Source of the DNA: Ustilaginoidea virens
Taxonomy: Eukaryota > Ascomycota > Sordariomycetes > Hypocreales > Clavicipitaceae
Direction of reading: 5' to 3'
Length of the DNA stretch: 64,000 nucleotides
Assembly: GCF_000687475.1 (NCBI RefSeq)
Contig: NC_057318.1
Location: forward strand, 2,542,001-2,606,000
The notes beneath the pieces are model-generated. The model saw only the letters and a list, made by a program, of their open reading frames with translations, was not told the origin of the DNA and searched no databases. Within the stretch, counting starts at the first letter, position 1, and every line of letters begins with the position of its first letter. The position numbers were made by a program, and so were the translations under genes. This document shows positions 33,961 to 45,849 of the stretch, piece after piece.

Positions 33961-36900
33961 TTACTATTAGTGCATTTCGCTTTTAATTATAAATCCGAAC
34001 TAGATATTATCGCCCTTTAGGAATTTATAGCCTTAGATAGATTCCCCTTATACTCTAGCTTCGGTAGATATTAAGTAGCTGCTTACGGTAGATATATAGC
34101 GATCTATATCTATAAAAGATATACTCCTGGCTCTTAAGCAATAGACTTAAGCCTAGATTAGTACTATATTACACTTTAAAATACTAATATCTACTCTATT
34201 TACTTCCTAATTTTTTCCCTAAATTAGTCTACCCCCCTCTAGGAATTCGCCTAAACCACCCCTTACCCCTATAGTATCTTTACTAGTAACTTCAATATCT
34301 ACTACCCTATATAGGACCGCTTTTATAAAACCTCCCTAGGCTATAATACCCTTTTTAAACTCGTATTAAAATAAAAGCTAACCCTTATAATACTATAGGG
34401 AGAGATAATTAGATAAGCCTTAGGCAAATATAATAGCATTATCGACTATATATAGAGTATAAGAGACCTTAACGTAAAATTTATAGGGGCGGCAGATATT
34501 ACTAAATCTAATTATATCCCTTAGGTAATTTAAATAGAAATAAAACTAGATGAGTTTTATAAACTATTATTAATATACTAATAAAAGAAACTTAATAAAA
34601 TCCTCGCTCGAGCTAAAGCCGAAATTAGGATAGCTATCTTATATGCCTTATACCTACCCTAGTCCCCTATAGAGATCGATACTTTTGCCTAATAGCTTAC
34701 AACCTAACTGTAAGCTATCGCTAATATTATTACGCTTAAAAGAGGAATTAAACCGCTAAGAAGGGCCCTATAGTAAACCTAGGAAGTATAATCAGCTATA
34801 ATAGCGGCCTATAAGGCTATAAAAAATTAGAGAAAAGACTATACTAGCCTTAACTAATTAATAGCATAAAAAGCAAAGATAAACTAAACTAAGGTTATCT
34901 AATAGGAAAGGCACTAGATATAGAGAAAAGCTATTAATAAAGCTATAACGAAAAATATAGACCTATAGTCCCTAGAGAAATAGGCCTAAATATATAGTAG
35001 ACTCCCCCTAGAATTAAGAGAAATCCCTATACTTCTCTAAGGCAAAAGAGCCTAAATATAGGAAGTAAAAATATATTCCTCTAAAGTAGAAGTATTAATA
35101 TAAAGATTCTTCCCGATATTAATAGCCACCCTTAATAATATCCTAGACTTACGATTCCCCTACCTTACTAATGCGATATTTGCCCCTAAAGACGAATTCT
35201 TTAAAATAGATATCTATAATGCCTTCTAATATATAGCCAGCTAGAAAGCACTAGGCCCTAATAGTATACTAGCAGGATTCCTTAAAGCCTATAGAGAATT
35301 AATTCTTAGAGCCCTAATAATACTCTTTAACGCTATATATAGAACTAATTACTACCTAATATAATTCTAGGAAGCTAAAGTTATAGTATTAAGAAAACCC
35401 GGCAAAATACCTAAAGAATACTAAAGAGTAGGAGCCTAATACCTAATATCCCTTTTAAACCTCTTTAGTAAAATCTTTAAAGCTATAGTAATAAAGAGAC
35501 TAATAATAATCGCAAAAGAATAGAAATTATTACTAGATATATAAATAGGCAATAAAGCAAATAGATTAATAGATATAGCGCTATATACCCTAATAGAAGC
35601 AGTTAAGGCTACCTAGCAGTATAAAGGAATAGTATCGCTACTATAACTAGATATCTCTATAGCATTCGATATTATTAATTATACTAGGCTTATACACCTC
35701 CTCTTTTAAAGTGGCGCCCCCTAATAAATAGCAGCCTAAGTCTAAGGCTTTATTATATTATACTTAGCTAAAATCTTCTTTAAAGGCTAACCTACCTAAA
35801 GATTTTTAATTATAGTAGGAGTACCCTAAGGCTCTCCGATCTCTTTAGTCTTTTTCCTTTTCTATATTATACCTCTATACTATAGATTTAAAGTAGTAGA
35901 TAACTTATTAACTTTAGGATTTATAGACGATACTAATATAATCGTATACAGTAAAATAATGTAAGATATAATCGTAATCTTTTTAAAAGTATAGAAGATC
36001 TATAAAAAATAGTCGGCAGAGGCTAGACTAAAATTCAACCTAATAAAGAGTAAGCTAATATACTTTACTAAATAGTACCGATTAGATACTATAATAATAC
36101 GACTTAGTAATACGACTATCTAGCCTATATAATACGCCTAATTCCTTAGAGTAAAAATTAACCGCAAACTTAGCTAGACTAACTATAAGGCCTAAATAAT
36201 AAAAAAGCTAGAAAGGCAAAAGCTTGCCCTTATCGCTCTAGCGGCCTCTATATAGGGATATTAGTTCCGCGAAGCCTAACTATTATATATATAGGTTATT
36301 AGAACTATAATCGCCTTTAGCGCTAGAATCTAATATACTCCTATTAAGCCGGGAGAAGTAGTAAGAGGTATTATATATAGTCTAGCTGCTAAATAGTCGA
36401 AATGCCTCTATATAGTTATAAAAGCCTACCGAATAATACCTAATGCAATTATAGAAACTAAAGTAGTAGTCCCCCCACTCGACCTCTACTTTAACCTAGC
36501 CTAATAATAATTCCTTACTAAAACCTAAGAAAGTAGTATAGCCGACCTTATCTTTAATATATATACTATTATTTAGATTCGGCTATAATAAAGATTTACC
36601 CATAGATAAGGGCGACTAACTAAGAATAGAATACTAAATTATATAGCCCTTAAAGATTCAATTCTACTTTAGGATAATAAATTATCCCCTACTTACTTTT
36701 TAGCTTTTAAATAGATAAAGAGATAGCAATTAAAGTAATAACTCGCCTAAATATAATACCTGCTAAAGAACCGCCCTACTATTGAATATGCCCCTAATTT
36801 CACCTCTATAAAGAAAATGCTAAATCTCTATAAAAACCTCTATAAATATAAGTCCTCCCTCCTTACCTAACTTAGAATAGAAAAAATAGGCCTTAATAAG

Positions 36901-37330
36901 TTCCTATATAAGATAAAGGTCTTATTTATCTACTACCTATATTATCGATACGGTCCTAATATAGAAAATATTAAATATATAATCCTAAAGTATAATAATT
37001 ATCTTAGAAACCCTCCTCTCTATATCTAAAACCGCCTTATACTAAATAAGTATAGTATTACTTAAGCACTCGAAAATAAAGATTTAGCTAAATAGGTTAT
37101 TAAATAGGTCCTTAATACCCGCTAGCTCGAATAGTTTACCTTAGCTATTATATTTACTGCCTATATAGACTTCAGCTCTAATAGCAACCCGATATAATTA
37201 TACCCTAACCCTAGACTATATATATATATATAGATAATTATAGATAAAAATACAATTAATTATATAGATAGGGGAAGAACGTCCTTTTTATATAAGCTAC
37301 CTATATAGTTAATAGACTTAGACCTTTAAT
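33960..37330 (+). pseudogene. LINE-2 ORF2: endonuclease, RT
   Basis: The endonuclease start is visible at about 33997-34110 (LDIIAL, stop, EFIALDRF; ALQEP is usual). RT blocks: LDISIAFDIIN at about 35648-35685, a GVPQGSP-type motif with a stop for Gln near 35818-35840, and FIDDTNIIVY at about 35930-35960, with the catalytic Asp pair intact, unlike LINE-1. The frame is interrupted by many TAG and TAA codons. Confidence 0.78.
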
Positions 37331-39132
37331 CTTTTTAGTACCCCTAACCCCCTAGACCCCTACTTACTTTATATTACCCTCTCTATTATTATAGCTATTA
37401 TTAGGGGCTACCCTTACTTTCCTTTTTCCTTTCCCCTTCCCCCCTAGGGAAGGGGATACTATAAATTTTAAATATATCTTTCGTTTGACCTTAGTGGCTA
37501 GACTTAGTATTCCTTTTATAGGCGATTCTATTGTCTTTAACCCCTTCTTTTTCCTCTTAAAGGGGGAAAAGGCAGGGATATCGGTATAAAGATAAGGAGA
37601 AGATAGCAATAAAACCACTAATTTAGCTTGTTTAGGCTATATCGACTAAGCAGTAGGCAGGGGAGGCTTTAATAGCAGTATAAATAGCGCTTTAGAGGCA
37701 GATACTACTAGCTAAGACTCCGCTTAGGACTTTATAAACTTTAAAAATATAACCGCTTACTGCAACTTATTAGAAGATAGTATTATAAGAGTTTTAAACT
37801 ATATTAGCGAGACCCCCTTACTATAAGGCGGTTCCCTTATAGTAGTAGGCCTAGGAGCAGGCTTATTATCGATATTTAATATAATAATAGAATTAGTAGG
37901 GCTTCTATCGCTAGTAATAGTAGTAAGAGGCTAAGGTCCTTCGACCGATAAAAGAGGCTAAGGCTCGCCGCTATAGGCGCGCTTTAAAGCTAAAACCCCT
38001 CTCTTAATAAGCCTAAAGAAGTCGGCTAGTAGTAAGATTAAGACTATAGGTATTATTATTCGTATTATAATAGCAGAGTTATTTTAACCCTTTTAAGGTA
38101 CTAAGGTAATTAGCGTAATAGACCGATATATAGCCTATTAGGCCTTATAGTAATCGTCTTCGTCTACCTACTAAAGTTAACTATAAAATTAAGGGATACT
38201 AGCAAACTAATATACTTACTTCCTACTTGCAAATATAGGCCTTCTATAATATAAGTATACTCTCTACCGGTCTACAGTTTGTAGCATTACATACTAGGAT
38301 ATAATAAGGCTTCCGCTTTAAAGTATAAGCGAAATAGGCACCCTTAAGCCCTACCTACTATTAGAAAAAGATAAATAATAATCAAAAAGAACCTCTTACT
38401 TTATTAGTCATAATAATAAGCGGCTATATCGGCACCGCAGTATATATAGGGACGATATAGCTATTTTCGAGCTAGGCTAAGACTTAACTCCAGAATGGTA
38501 GGCATATCGAAGAATAAAGGATACATAAAAACTACTATAGTATAATTAAAGCGGAGAAGTAAAGGAAAATTCTTAGCAATTTTTAATAAGGAATAAAAAG
38601 GGAAGAGGAAAGGAATTAAAAAGGTAGGGCAGATAAGGGAGACTTTATACCGCTATATGCCCGTACTAGATCACTCGACCGTCTGCTAGCTGCCCTAACC
38701 TATATTAGACGAAGTTAATAATAATAAAATGCGCGATTTACCGCGATACCGCCGCTTACCCGATATTGATGTTATTGCCGCCCCCTATACTTAATAATAT
38801 TAATTACGTCGGTTCCAATTTATACCTACCCTAGAGCCTAACTAATGCCTAATAACTAATGACTAATGACCACTAATGCAAATCACTGCGCCTATTGAGG
38901 CGTGCCTACTATCTATACTTTCCTAGCCCTGCCGCCAGACCTAGTCTCGCGCGATAGGACACCTCCTCGCAATATATAGTAAACCCCTTTCGATTCCGAA
39001 GGGATACTATCGACTATAGATAGTATATAGGTTTTCCTCCCGGCACTCGGGTTTCCTATATAGATTAGGCATAGAGGTACTAACATTAGGCTAGATGGGG
39101 GCTTATCCCCCCCCTAGATAGCTTAGCTAGCG
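37331..39132 (+). other. LINE-2 3' untranslated region
   Basis: There are about 1.8 kb with no coding signal. The open frame at 37364-37618 (minus) falls in a pyrimidine-rich stretch and has no family likeness. The end shares the cctcccggcactcgggtttcc block with LINE-1 and with fragments at 52327-52545. Confidence 0.65.
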
Positions 39133-39162
39133 TAATATATATATATATATCGGATATAATAG

Positions 39163-41113
39163 TCTAATATACCTTAGTATAGAGGGAGATTAGAAGCCTT
39201 TTTTTTATCGAAAAGGTCGGCGAATTCTTATAATTCTATTAGGAGCACCTATAGCTCTTATAATTATAGGGCAGAGTCTTAATAAGGTAGTAGTATAACG
39301 TAGAGGATATATATTATCTCCTATAAGCTTATTGCTATAAAGAAAGTCGACCGATCCCTAGAGCGTTTTACTTACTTTAGTATATTATAGAAGATTAAGC
39401 TAAGGATATTTACTATAGTTAGACCCTATCGTCTTCTTATTAATTCCTTAATAATAAGGCTACCTACCGATCCGATCTTTAATTAGTAATACTTCGCCTA
39501 TAGTATAATATTATAATACTCTATCTAAGGCATCCTAAGGATAATATTATATATAAGGCCTAGGATAATATAAAGTATAACTATAGATAGCTATCCGTCA
39601 ATATCGATCGCTATATAGATAATATAGGTAATAGAGGAATATATTACCTTACGTTCTCTTAAACGGCTTTAAATATCTACTATTATTCCGATTTCCCTAT
39701 ATTATAGTAGGCGGATAGGTTAGAGGCCTAACCGTTATACTATTTTTTCGCTTATAGCGCTATAGTAGTTATATCCCGAGTCGATTAAAGTATTAATAAA
39801 GGTATAGAATTTATATAAGATCGGTACTAAAAAGAGGTATCTATTTATTTATTTTGCGATCTCCTTTAATTCCTTTTATAATTAGGCCGGGGTCTATATA
39901 TATATTTTAAGCCTTTTAACGAGATTAAGTTTAAGGGCTATTCTTTTTCTTAATCTTTATTACTACTTTCGACCTCTATAACTTATAAGTTAAGTAAGGC
40001 TACCTTAGCTACATTAGGTCAGATTGCCGGCAGTAGGTAATATATAAATATCTAATGCTTAGGAGAGCTATACTAAAGGTAGAGGCTTTTCTTTTTATAA
40101 TCTTTATATTATTCTTTAGAGACCTATATCGCCTTAGGAGCATACTAATTACCCTTTAAATCTAGCTTATTAATGCCTAATATTTATATATCGCCTTTAG
40201 AATCCCGGGCATATATTAATCGGAAATAGGCTAAGCCCGATTAGTAGTTAATAATTAGGCTAGTCTTAATATCGATAGCAATTTATCGGTAGCAATCTAC
40301 CGCCGAATAGTAATTATAATAGGAGACCCTAAGACCGATAATCTTATTAGCTATATAAGTATTAAGCGTTAATTAGAGGTATTTTAGTTTAACTTCCTTA
40401 GGCCAATTAAGACCACTAATAAGTATAAGTTTTTCCTTAAATCGAATAAAGAAGGCAGTAAAAGGTTCCTTTAGGCCTTAATATAAAGAGTATTTAAACT
40501 TAGTAATAGCGCGATTCTACCGATATAGGTCCTTAAAGAGATATTAAAGGTATTCGAAGAACCTTATTATATTATAATCGTAAGCTATACTATTCTTAAA
40601 GAAGGCTGCGACTTATAATTAGATTATAGACGAAAGGTTCTAGAAGATAAATATCTATTAGGTCTTCTTGTCTCTAATAAACTCCCTATCGACCTCGAGC
40701 TTATATTGCATAAAGGTGCGCTAGGCTGTAAATATAGCCTTTTTGCTATTAAAGGGGTCCCCTATTAGGATCGGCTTACGCTTTAGCTAGGTATCCTAAA
40801 TAGTAGGGAGGGGGGCATTCTATTGTACGACTAGAGCCAATTAGGTAGTATTTTAAGAGCTATTTAACTAGTTTGCGAGAAAGGTCTATAGCGAGGCGGT
40901 AATAGCAGTAAGGTGCTACGCATTAGTCTGCATCTGTGCCTCTATCTGCTGTAATCCTGCTGCAAGCTACTCCACTCGGGTATATATATTATATTGGGGG
41001 CGTTATAGCTTTGGGTTCTCTCTACTCAGTTCTTTAGGTATATTTATCTCGATATTTTGTATAGCCTGCATTATTGGCTCTATAATATGAGGTTATAATA
41101 GTAAGGCTAAGAG
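39163..41113 (-). pseudogene. Gyp-3 gag, protease and RT start
   Basis: Reading on the minus strand, Gag lies at about 39950-41110. It has the helical stretch FFEYLQYLF-like at about 40550, and YSLYQGL-like further on, each with stops for Gln. The retropepsin IDSGYNYYSAIS follows at about 39760-39800. RT begins beside LINE-2. This proves gag is on the same strand as pol and that the plus-strand block near the other LTR is an additional ORF. Confidence 0.78.
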
Positions 41114-41124
41114 AGTCTATTTAA
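41114..41124 (-). other. Gyp-3 self-primer binding site
   Basis: On the minus strand TTAAATAGACT begins one base after the 5' LTR. AGTCTATTTAA, its exact complement, lies inside the LTR (41176-41186), which would be the 5' end of the RNA in a Tf1-like scheme. Confidence 0.68.
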
Positions 41125-41125
41125 A

Positions 41126-41367
41126 TATAAAGGACTGGCCCTAGGGCTACTGCGAATAGGCATCGAATAAATATATTAAATAGACTAAGGAGGAAAGAGA
41201 GAGGGCCCGAATAGGGGCCTCTAAGTAGCCTATTTATACCCATATATAGTACGGGCCGAGTCCTTAGCGAGCCCTCGTGACCCCGTGCCGATACTCCTAA
41301 GGCTAATCGCGGGCGCAGCCCGAGTCCTAGCCACATTATAGCGCGGGCGTAGCCCGAGCCCGTGATA
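41126..41367 (-). repeat. Gyp-3 5' LTR
   Basis: This is the 242-bp partner of the LTR at 26221. The open frame at 41121-41336 merely reads this LTR; its relative at 47740-47973 starts in the LTR at 47625 and runs past its end. Confidence 0.92.
41186..41238 (-). promoter_or_regulatory. Putative Gyp LTR promoter: TATA box, CT tract, start
   Basis: On the minus strand TATAAATAG (41230-41238) is followed by a pyrimidine-rich ctctctctttcctcctt and then AGTCTATTTAA at 41186. A TATA box some 45-50 bases upstream and a CT tract just before the start are usual in fungal promoters. This would make U5 61 bases long. Confidence 0.5.
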
Positions 41368-44300
41368 ATATCCTTATTATACCCGGCTCGTTAAAGCAAT
41401 TTAGTAAGCCTATTAATAGAGGGGTGCCCGAATCAATGATATAGCTAATAGATTTCCTATAATAATAGATAGAAGGCTGTAGTATCTATAGCATTAAGAG
41501 TCCACTATAGATATCCCTATTTCCTAATAATAGGGACCTTAATATCCCCTTAGATTAATAGGTTATCGATATTATCCAGTTTTACGCCTATCCTATCTAT
41601 ATTTATAATAGAATATAGAAAGGGGGTGCCGCTATTAAGAATATAGAAGGGGATATTGCCGAATATTGTTGGGATATTTAATATACTAAAAGATATAGCG
41701 GAGCCCGTGCTGAAGTTTATTATATGCTTCTTATTAGTTATCTCGATAGTTAGGGTCTTTATCAATCTTATTAGGGCCCTTGCTTGACCTAGGCCTACTA
41801 TTAATAGGCCGGAGGCGCTAATATCTAGTAGGATTCTGCAGAAGGTATAGTCGCCATAGTGTTCTTCTTCTAGAAAGGCAGAATTACGGCTTAGTAAGGG
41901 CATTCGGAAGGGGTCAATTTATAGGAAGGCATATTGGTATAATTCATCCTATAGGGCTTGCAATATTGCAATAGATAAAGAAGGTGATAGTTCTATTTGC
42001 ATAGGGGCTAGGAAGTACTAAGTGGCTATAATTTATGGTATGATAGTATTCTCTGCATTTTATTGTGTATCCCCTGCTATTATGACTTTAATATCTTTAA
42101 TAATATTATTAAAATCGGTATTTTTGAGGCCTTATGCGGGCCCCTTGTATTCCTATAGGAAAATACGGAATGTCTTATTATTAGGAGCGGTACGGTTGGA
42201 ATGGTTTTTTAGCTATCGTGCCTTTAATTCTTATTGCTCTTTATTAGTATAATTGGATGACCAATATTTTGATTTATTACAAATAAAGCATTTTCTTTGA
42301 CAGGGCCTAAATAGAAAGGCGCGATTTTATTATTGCCGTTGATACTGCTGCTGTAGGCTAAATCGGCGTTAAGGGCGTTAGTGCCGATCGTTAGATTGAC
42401 TATATCTACAGTCTGTAAATAACACCACATTATTATTAATAACATCGTTAGTATCGTAATATTGTTATTAAAGGAAATAATACTATTAATTTGTATAGAC
42501 CGACTTATAAATAGAAAGGGATCGCTATAGGTCAGCGGTAAGGCCTTCGAATATAGGGGTATATCGATATAGCGCCTAGCTATACTTAGGGGTATCTCTT
42601 ATAGCGTTAAGGACTTATTGGCGAAGCTCTATATTAGCTATAAAAGGGGGAAAAAGACTACGATATAGGCGTTAAAGTTCTTCCAATAGGATATTAAGGC
42701 ATTCTAACTTTGATTTATTAGGATGTTTTGCGATAGTTAATTAGAGTATTATTCTATTCTAATAGTATAAATAGAATTGCTCCGTGCTTTTATTTTCGAA
42801 ATGGCTTTTAACCTTGCAGACTATATCATTAAAAGTAAGGGTATTATGAATTTGTTCGATATTATCAAAATAATAGGTCTTAGTATCGCTAATGAGTATG
42901 ATTTAAAAGGCTCTAGTGAATGTATTATTAGGTAATCTTAATAGGCGGCATTTACTCTTAAATGATATAACCTTTGGTATAAGGAAATCATTTATTTTGC
43001 CGCTATATCTATCCTCTATACGATAGCTGTATAAAAGGTCAGATATCTTCTTCGATATATTATTAAACCCGGTTCGGGAATGATCTTTTTGGCTAAACCC
43101 TTATTAGGTATAATCTTCTTAGGGGTATTCTGGAGGGTATTTTAGAACGGCTTATCGGTAGCCTTACGGTAGGCTGGCGGGATCTTTGGCGGGGTTATCC
43201 TATAACCCGGGTCGGGCCGGGTTTATAGGTACTCCTGTCAAAACCGTCCATTTATCGGCCTAAGTAGGCCGATATTAGCGGGAAGGGCCGGGTGTTGTGC
43301 CTATTTTTAGTATTATCGGATGAGGCGTTGGGGCCTGCGGGCCGCAATACCGCGATTTATAATATCTAGTATTAGGGGCGGCATTAGCTTAGAGGGTATC
43401 ATTATTGGGGTCATCTATTAAAGGAAGCACATTATTAGGGCCTGTGACTCGACCTCTATTAGGCATACTATAACCTCGAGGGGCATTAAGATAGCCGCCT
43501 CAGCTAGGGGTATAATCTCTAGGGTGATATATTTAATCGGGTTGGTCTTATAGGCTATGATTATTGGCCGTTATATATCATTGATAACGGGAGCTTTCCC
43601 CTGTTTCGAATAGCGGCCTATTGTAAATAGGCGTCTTCCCTTTCGGTTGCTAGGACCGGCCCTTATCTTCTTCTTCTTCTTTAATAGGGGTAGGAATAGG
43701 GGCATAAGGCTTCTTTAATATAGAGGGGGGGACGATAGGAGGTTGCTATAACTATAATCGTGCCATTAGTATTGCGAAGTCCTTAGCGTTAATAGGGCTT
43801 ATAAGTGCCGTAGCGAGAGCCTTAGCGAGGGTATTCGCACAACCGTTATAGGTGCTCGTAATAATAATGATTGTCGTGATGGGGGCCTTATGCGTATGTG
43901 TAAGGGCTTATTTTAAAGCCTTTGCATTTCTTGCTCGGTATTACCGATGGGTAGTAAGGCTTCCCTAGTAGGGTTAAGCCGGGATAGGAATACACTACAA
44001 GCAAGTTACCGGGTTACTTCCTCTTGAGGCCATTATAGATTCTATTATTATTAAAGGCATTTAAGTAGGGTTGGTGTTATTAGGGAACCCGATACTCTAA
44101 TATATACGCCGCGTTCCCATAATGTTAAGCGGAATTACCGTAAAACCTAAACGTTAATACGGCGAAATAGGGCTTTATTCTACTCGCTATAATCCTCGCG
44201 GAATTATTCCTAGGGATCATCATCTAGGTAGGTATTTTCCTTATAGGTATCTATAAGGAAGGCGATACGGTTGTATAGCTGTATATTTGTGGCATTATTA

Positions 44301-44400
44301 GGGTCGATAGGCTCTATCTCGTTAGGCTAATTATCGTTAAAGAGTGAGGCGAACCGTTATATCCTCTTAGGTAGCTCTCGTGGTTGTTATGATATTAATG
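41368..44400 (-). pseudogene. Copia-B gag, protease and pre-integrase region
   Basis: On the minus strand, the pre-integrase HxFGHPSINRLTKLL (first His region altered) is at about 41385-41440. A protease C-terminal region is open at 41550-41903, with IPFYILNSGTPFLYSIINID and DRIGVKLDNI, as in fungal copia proteins. Gag-like sequence fills about 42400-44400 and includes GC-rich, little-mutated parts (43140-43350). The minus frame at 42224-42445 is in this gag-protease part. No start codon could be fixed. Confidence 0.65.
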
Positions 44401-44757
44401 ATAATGAGGCTATAGTATTAAGATGAGGGTTTGAAGGGGGGGGGGATATATTGCAAAAAGTGCAAGATTTAAAGGGGGCTTTTAACCCTAGTGGTAAAAG
44501 AAAGAAAGAATAGGAAGAGGTCACAAATCGTTCTTCCTAAATGCTAAGGGTATCTTCAAATATCGTAATATTTAGCATATCTTATTCTTCCTTGTAATAG
44601 ACGAGGGGAAGGAAAGGTCACAAATCGTTCTCCCTCTAGTTAGCACAGCTAAGAAAGCTTAACTGCCTCTTCAAAATTAATATCTTACTGATCTATAATA
44701 CACCGTTCTTTGCGGGATGTAATTATCCTGTGAGTGGTGGTTATCACTACTGATTAG
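44401..44757 (-). other. Copia-B leader with direct repeat
   Basis: This non-coding stretch between gag and the 5' LTR includes a run of ten G near 44438-44448. The block ggtcacaaatcgttct occurs twice (about 44520 and 44616). The bases next to the LTR, CTAATCAGTA on the minus strand, are shared with Copia-C and probably belong to the primer site; the priming tRNA was not identified. Confidence 0.55.
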
Positions 44758-45005
44758 TATTGATATAAACTCGGGGTACCCAGTTGTACGTAGGGTCGCG
44801 CGCGTGGTATTATATATCGTAAGGTCACTAAGTAAAGGACTTGATTGCTTTACTAATAACTACTATCTAAAAGGAAAGAAAGGAAGCAAAAGAGTGTAAT
44901 TACACGATATGGCCTTTTTATGCGTGCCGTGGTCACGTGCATCGGCGCAGTCGGGCCGGGCTGCCCGCGTGCCTAATTGGGCACCTTGCAACAGCAATTC
45001 CGACA
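44758..45005 (-). repeat. Copia-B 5' LTR (248 bp)
   Basis: It runs from TATTGATATAAAC (RIP form of TGTTGATAT...) to TTCCGACA. It lacks about 100 bp present in the 3' LTR, lost between short gtgcc repeats. Confidence 0.87.
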
Positions 45006-45790
45006 ATATTAACTTATATTAAATAACTGGATATTATCTATTACTGGGTTTAGCCTAAACTAGCTATTTAATGGGTTTAATATTCCGATTATTGCCCTAC
45101 CTCTAGAGGTAACCTTAAGCTTAATTACCTTAAAGGGGCATATAGCTCTCTTTCTTAATAACCTTAAAAAGGGATAGGAATTAGCCTAGGCTACTATCGC
45201 CTTTATATAGTAATAATAATAGGATACTACTAACTATTTATAATGCCTAGCTAAACGCTTTTTAGTTAGCGATTAAATATAATTAAACCTCTGGAATATT
45301 AAAATAAACCGCTTATATAAAAAGCTTAATTAGGTCTCTACTAAATATACTATTATTACTATCCTATTAACGCTTAATATCTAGCTTAATATCCTATAAG
45401 GCATCTATTTACTTTTCTATATTAATTTAGTCGAAAAAGCTACTTCTAATCTATTACCTAATTAGATAATAATTAATATACAATTTAAGCTTTTATTTAT
45501 CCTCCCCTAAAACTCTATAAACCTATACAAAGAGTATAAGATTAAAGAGATACTTATAGCAAAGAATACATAAGGTTAAAGCTAAAAATATAATATACTC
45601 GTAAAGTAGAAAAGGTATAACTTATTAATATAGGAACCCCTAAAAAACTTTAAGGATACTATTATATAGGAAATATTTGAGGCTAAATAGGGTGATATTA
45701 GGACTTATAATAGGCCTAGCTAGGTCCTAAAAAAAGGTCTATTAGACCGGTAAATAATGCCGAACGCCTATTACTATAAGAAAAAAAAAT
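45006..45790 (+). pseudogene. Gyp-2 integrase C-terminal part and chromodomain
   Basis: The sequence continues the plus-strand integrase of 22059-22651 after the atatt duplication. The chromodomain at about 45596-45760 reads LVK-stop-KRYNLLI, EPLKNFKD and EIFEAK, with stops for Trp. The A-rich tract at 45780-45835 marks the end. Confidence 0.8.
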
Positions 45791-45849
45791 AAATAAATAA
45801 TAAAAATACGTTAAAAAAAATATATATAATAAACTAGACCGGGGGCCGA

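Larger units (their letters stand above)
32327..39149 (+). mobile_element. LINE-2: full-length Tad-like LINE in Gyp-3
   Basis: This 6.8-kb element has a 13-bp target-site duplication. It starts with an A-rich stretch and ttttcgcgatttcgcccgc, and ends in an (AT)n tail at about 39133-39150. It carries ORF1, endonuclease, RT and a long 3' UTR. It is related to LINE-1 but clearly another subfamily, as the 5' leaders and tails differ. Confidence 0.92.
26221..41367 (-). mobile_element. Gyp-3: complete chromovirus nested in Copia-B
   Basis: It has two 242-bp LTRs and a perfect 5-bp duplication atatc. The layout on the minus strand is 5' LTR (41126-41367), self-primer site, gag, protease, RT, RNase H, integrase, chromodomain, oppositely oriented extra ORF, 3' LTR. 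It hosts a tandem miniature LTR element (30854-31821) and LINE-2 (32327-39149). It is the best structural reference for the Gyp family in this window. Confidence 0.93.
22652..45005 (-). mobile_element. Copia-B retrotransposon, split by Gyp-3
   Basis: Copia-B occupies 22652-26220 (3' half: RNase H, RT, integrase) and 41368-45005 (5' half: gag, protease, pre-integrase). LTRs are at both ends and a 5-bp duplication atatt lies outside. Joining the halves across the Gyp-3 duplication restores the integrase frame (NKDI followed by NYNIIERITYICY). It is RIP-damaged, but its LTRs contain GC-rich, little-mutated blocks. Confidence 0.9.

Noticed and set aside
37364..37618. 84-aa basic frame on minus in the LINE-2 3' region
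   Set aside because: No counterpart in LINE-1; pyrimidine-rich composition accounts for Lys/Ser-rich text.
41121..41336. 71-aa frame in the Gyp LTR and the related one at 47740-47973
   Set aside because: The first lies in a 242-bp LTR and the second starts in one and runs into LINE sequence; the LTR functions as a terminal repeat, and other copies are interrupted.
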